The position numbers were made by a program, and so were the translations under genes. A stretch of 34,520 bases of DNA from Lachnospiraceae bacterium (GTDB taxonomy: Bacteria > Bacillota > Clostridia > Lachnospirales > Lachnospiraceae): positions 1-34,520 of the forward strand of contig JAAVXK010000030.1 of NCBI GenBank assembly GCA_022790615.1. Direction: 5' to 3'. Shown here piece after piece: positions 32,170-34,520 of the stretch. The notes under the pieces are model-generated. The model was not told where the DNA came from. It made no database searches and was given only the letters and a program-made list of their open reading frames with translations. Position 1 is the stretch's first letter. Each line of letters begins with the position of its first letter.

Positions 32170-33939
32170 TTACATATGCTCGGGAGCTTCAAATCCAAGC
32201 AGATTAATGCACTGTTCAAGTATATTTTTGACGAGTACAAGAAGTCTAATCCACGACTCTTTCCTCTCCGAATCTTCCTGTGCGAGAATCCTGTTCTCAT
32301 GGTAGAAGCCGTTAAATGCATCCGCGACCTCATAAATAAACTGGCATATTTTATGCGGCGCATTGTCATTATAAGCCTGTTCTATAACGTCTGAATATTT
32401 AAGAAGCGCCAACATCAAATCCGTCTCGCTTTTATTAGCAGGTGCAATAATGTTCCGTGCGCTATCCATACTGTTTCCGGATTCGGCATATTTTGCAAGC
32501 ACCGATTTTATCCTGACAATGGAATAGAGAATATAGGGGCCGGTATTTCCCTCAAATGAAGTAAATCTGTCGACGTCAAATATATAATCCTTAGACGCCT
32601 GATTCGATAAGTCACCGTATTTTATTGCCGACAGACCGACTTTTTCCGCTATGCCGCGCGCCTCGTTTTCATCCATCTCGCGGTTTTCCATTATACGCTT
32701 ATAGACGGCTTCATTTATGTCGGATATAAGCGTTTCAAGCCTGAGTACGCCGCCGTCCCTTGTCTTGAAAGGCTTTCCGTCCTTTCCGTTCATCGTTCCG
32801 AATCCTACAAACGTAAGCCCGGTACTATCGTCGGCAATGCCGGTTTTCCTTGAACAGCGGAATACCTGCTCAAAATGAAGGGATTGTCTCTTATCGACAA
32901 CATATATGATCTCATCCGCGTTAAAAAGCTTCTTTCTTTCCAATATAGTCGCAATGTCCGTCGTCTCGTAATTCGTCGCCCCATTCGACTTAAGCAGTAT
33001 GCACGGCGGCATTTCTTTCATGTCTGTATCTTCCTTTACGTCAACGACAAGGGCGCCCTCGCTCTCATACGCATAACCTTTGTCCTTCATCATCTGTACC
33101 ATGTCCGGAATATACTGCTGAACATCGCTTTCCTTTTTCCAAAGTTCAAATGAAACGTCTAGTTTTTCATAATTTTTCTTTATATCAGCAACCGATACGT
33201 CTATAATATGTTTCCAGAGCGCATTATAGCCTTTGTTTCCCGCCTGGAGGTCAGCGGTTGCCTGTCTGGCCGCCGCAAGGTATTCCGGATGTTCCTTTGA
33301 ATATCCGCTCGCATACGGGTATATCTGTTCGAGCTCGCTCATCGTAAATGGAGCCTCAGCGGGGTATTCACCGTCAAACCCCTCGTCGAAGTATGGCAGC
33401 TTTGGACTTCTCGCCCTAAGCTCCGTTATTATCAGTCCTATCTGCAATCCCCAATCTCCCAGATGCACATCGCCGATTACATGATTTCCCATATATCTGG
33501 CGATTCTTTTAATGCTCTCGCCTATTATTGCGGAGCGGAGATGTCCGACATGAAGCGGCTTGGCAACATTCGGTCCGCCGTAATCTATAACGATTGTCTT
33601 TTTATGTTCCGTCTCATTACACCCGAATCTGTCATCCTCCGACATGTTCTGTATATACCCTGCAATATAAGACGGTGAAAGCGTTATATTAATAAAGCCC
33701 GGAGGAACGGCTTCCACGCTCTCAAATATTATATTACCCTTTAACAGTTCCACTACGTCGCCCGCAATCGCTATAGGCGCTTTGTGATACTTCTTAGCCG
33801 CCGCCATAGCCCCGTTACACTGGTACTGGCACAGATCCGGCCTGTTTGATAGATTCACAGCTCCCAGTCCGCCGTCGTATCCCGCTTTCTCAAACGCGGA
33901 TGTAACCTGTTCTCCAATCAACTCAATGATCTTTTTCAT
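32170..33939 (-). CDS. argS: Arginyl-tRNA synthetase
   Basis: This class I synthetase of 589 residues (592 from the alternative GTG at 33948) charges tRNA-Arg. The N-terminal ArgS-specific domain (about 1-100) precedes the catalytic domain with the HIGH-type motif HVGH (about 130-133) and IDYGGPNVAKPLHVGHLRS. In the KMSKS position the sequence has MNGKDGKPFKTRDGG, as is usual for this ArgS class, and the C-terminal DALR anticodon-binding domain follows. The ATG at 33939 gives the common MKKIIELIGEQ start, but the ribosome site (AAGGAATGA) is spaced ambiguously between the two starts. From 32030 to 32169 no gene was seen. Confidence 0.95.
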   Translation of the reverse strand: MKKIIELIGEQVTSAFEKAGYDGGLGAVNLSNRPDLCQYQCNGAMAAAKKYHKAPIAIAGDVVELLKGNIIFESVEAVPPGFINITLSPSYIAGYIQNMSEDDRFGCNETEHKKTIVIDYGGPNVAKPLHVGHLRSAIIGESIKRIARYMGNHVIGDVHLGDWGLQIGLIITELRARSPKLPYFDEGFDGEYPAEAPFTMSELEQIYPYASGYSKEHPEYLAAARQATADLQAGNKGYNALWKHIIDVSVADIKKNYEKLDVSFELWKKESDVQQYIPDMVQMMKDKGYAYESEGALVVDVKEDTDMKEMPPCILLKSNGATNYETTDIATILERKKLFNADEIIYVVDKRQSLHFEQVFRCSRKTGIADDSTGLTFVGFGTMNGKDGKPFKTRDGGVLRLETLISDINEAVYKRIMENREMDENEARGIAEKVGLSAIKYGDLSNQASKDYIFDVDRFTSFEGNTGPYILYSIVRIKSVLAKYAESGNSMDSARNIIAPANKSETDLMLALLKYSDVIEQAYNDNAPHKICQFIYEVADAFNGFYHENRILAQEDSERKESWIRLLVLVKNILEQCINLLGFEAPEHM

Positions 33940-34002
33940 TTTAATCACTCATTCCTTTCCCTTCACTTAGGCACGAATAGCAATAAAAATTCTATTTTTA
34001 CG

Positions 34003-34520
34003 CTATCCCTCCATATCCGTTATTGAATCCAGAATATTAAAGAACTCTGGAAATGTCTTCTCACAACAGTTTGGATTACATATATGAATATTGCCGTATA
34101 CCGTTCCGGTAACGGCGAACGCCATTGCCATTCTGTGGTCCTCAAATGTCTCTATATGCGCGGCAGACGGCTTTGACGGCCGGATTAATATGCCGTCTTC
34201 TCTTAACTTTGTTTCCACGCCCATATTCTTAAGCGCGGTATCTATAGCCGCGAGCCTGTCCGACTCCTGATTCCTTATATGTCCTACGTTACGTATATTT
34301 ACCTCTCCGTCGGCAAACGGAGCTATTGCCGCAAGCGTCATAGTCTGGTCCGAAAAATCACTCATATCAACGTCGATTCCCCGGAGCCTGTCATTTCCTT
34401 TTACCATAATTCCTGCGGGCGTTTCCTTCACCTCACAGCCCATACGAAGAAGAACGTCAAGAAACTTTTTATCTCCCTGCATTATATCGCCGTGGACGCC
34501 CTTAACAACAGCGCTTACGC
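34003..34520 (-). CDS. aroA: EPSP synthase, C-terminal part, cut by the window edge
   Basis: The visible 172 residues are the C-terminal part of 3-phosphoshikimate 1-carboxyvinyltransferase, which makes EPSP from shikimate-3-phosphate and PEP. Motifs include QGDKKFLDVLLRMG, FSDQTMTLAAIAPFADG (catalytic Asp position), RNQESDRLAA (with the conserved Glu) and FEDHRMAMAFAV. In this copy the residue before the Glu is Gln where Lys is common. The frame stays open to the window edge, so the true start lies outside; an internal ATG at 34482 is not the start. The gene ends 63 bases upstream of the argS start, on the same strand. Confidence 0.93.
   Translation of the reverse strand, partial: VSAVVKGVHGDIMQGDKKFLDVLLRMGCEVKETPAGIMVKGNDRLRGIDVDMSDFSDQTMTLAAIAPFADGEVNIRNVGHIRNQESDRLAAIDTALKNMGVETKLREDGILIRPSKPSAAHIETFEDHRMAMAFAVTGTVYGNIHICNPNCCEKTFPEFFNILDSITDMEG

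Overview
The window looks like the chromosome of an anaerobic, spore-forming Firmicute, most likely a fibre-degrading Lachnospiraceae. Evidence: an [FeFe]-hydrogenase operon, a complete spoIIIA operon, secreted xylan-degrading enzymes, Shine-Dalgarno sites of AGGAGG type, moderate GC and several structured intergenic repeats. No phage, transposase, CRISPR array, rRNA or tRNA was seen. The family-level assignment is inference; the gene identities rest on visible motifs.

Layout. (1) 190-5662: a DegV-family lipid-binding protein, then a three-gene hydrogenase operon (NuoE-like, NuoF-like, HydA) with a candidate promoter and a strong hairpin terminator. (2) 5782-10018, minus strand: an ECF sigma factor translationally coupled to a membrane-anchored serpin, then a GNAT acetyltransferase paired with a DUF2156 protein. 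(3) 10189-11075: a Cu/Zn superoxide dismutase-like protein without a signal peptide, and a 39-residue single-helix membrane protein with its own well-formed promoter. (4) 11375-19581: an extracellular polysaccharide region. Two tandem CE1-type esterases, a protein with two DUF3237 domains and an unrecognised secreted protein all share a very lysine-rich Ig-like N-terminal module. They are followed by a GH30 glucuronoxylanase with a ricin-type lectin domain. A small DUF1294 membrane protein sits among them. (5) 19836-24545: a ferredoxin-like Fe-S protein divergent from a Crp/Fnr regulator, an operon of PAS protein, YaiI/DUF188 protein and macro-domain protein, and a PadR regulator with a DUF2812 membrane protein. 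(6) 24661-29791: spoIIIAA-AH, the mother-cell part of the sporulation channel, with a sigma-E-like promoter. (7) 29924-34520: aroE, a DUF815 ATPase, argS and the C-terminal part of aroA, cut by the window edge.

How the genes work together. The hydrogenase can dispose of fermentation electrons as H2. The esterases and the GH30 enzyme could together remove side chains from, and cut, glucuronoxylan. The serpin/ECF pair suggests sensing or blocking of extracellular proteases. The two most novel-looking items are the serpin in the position of an anti-sigma factor, and the group of surface proteins that share the same cationic Ig-like module fused to different C-terminal domains. Several intergenic regions carry hairpins or palindromes that look regulatory, notably at the Fe-S protein/Crp, PadR and spoIIIA/aroE promoters.
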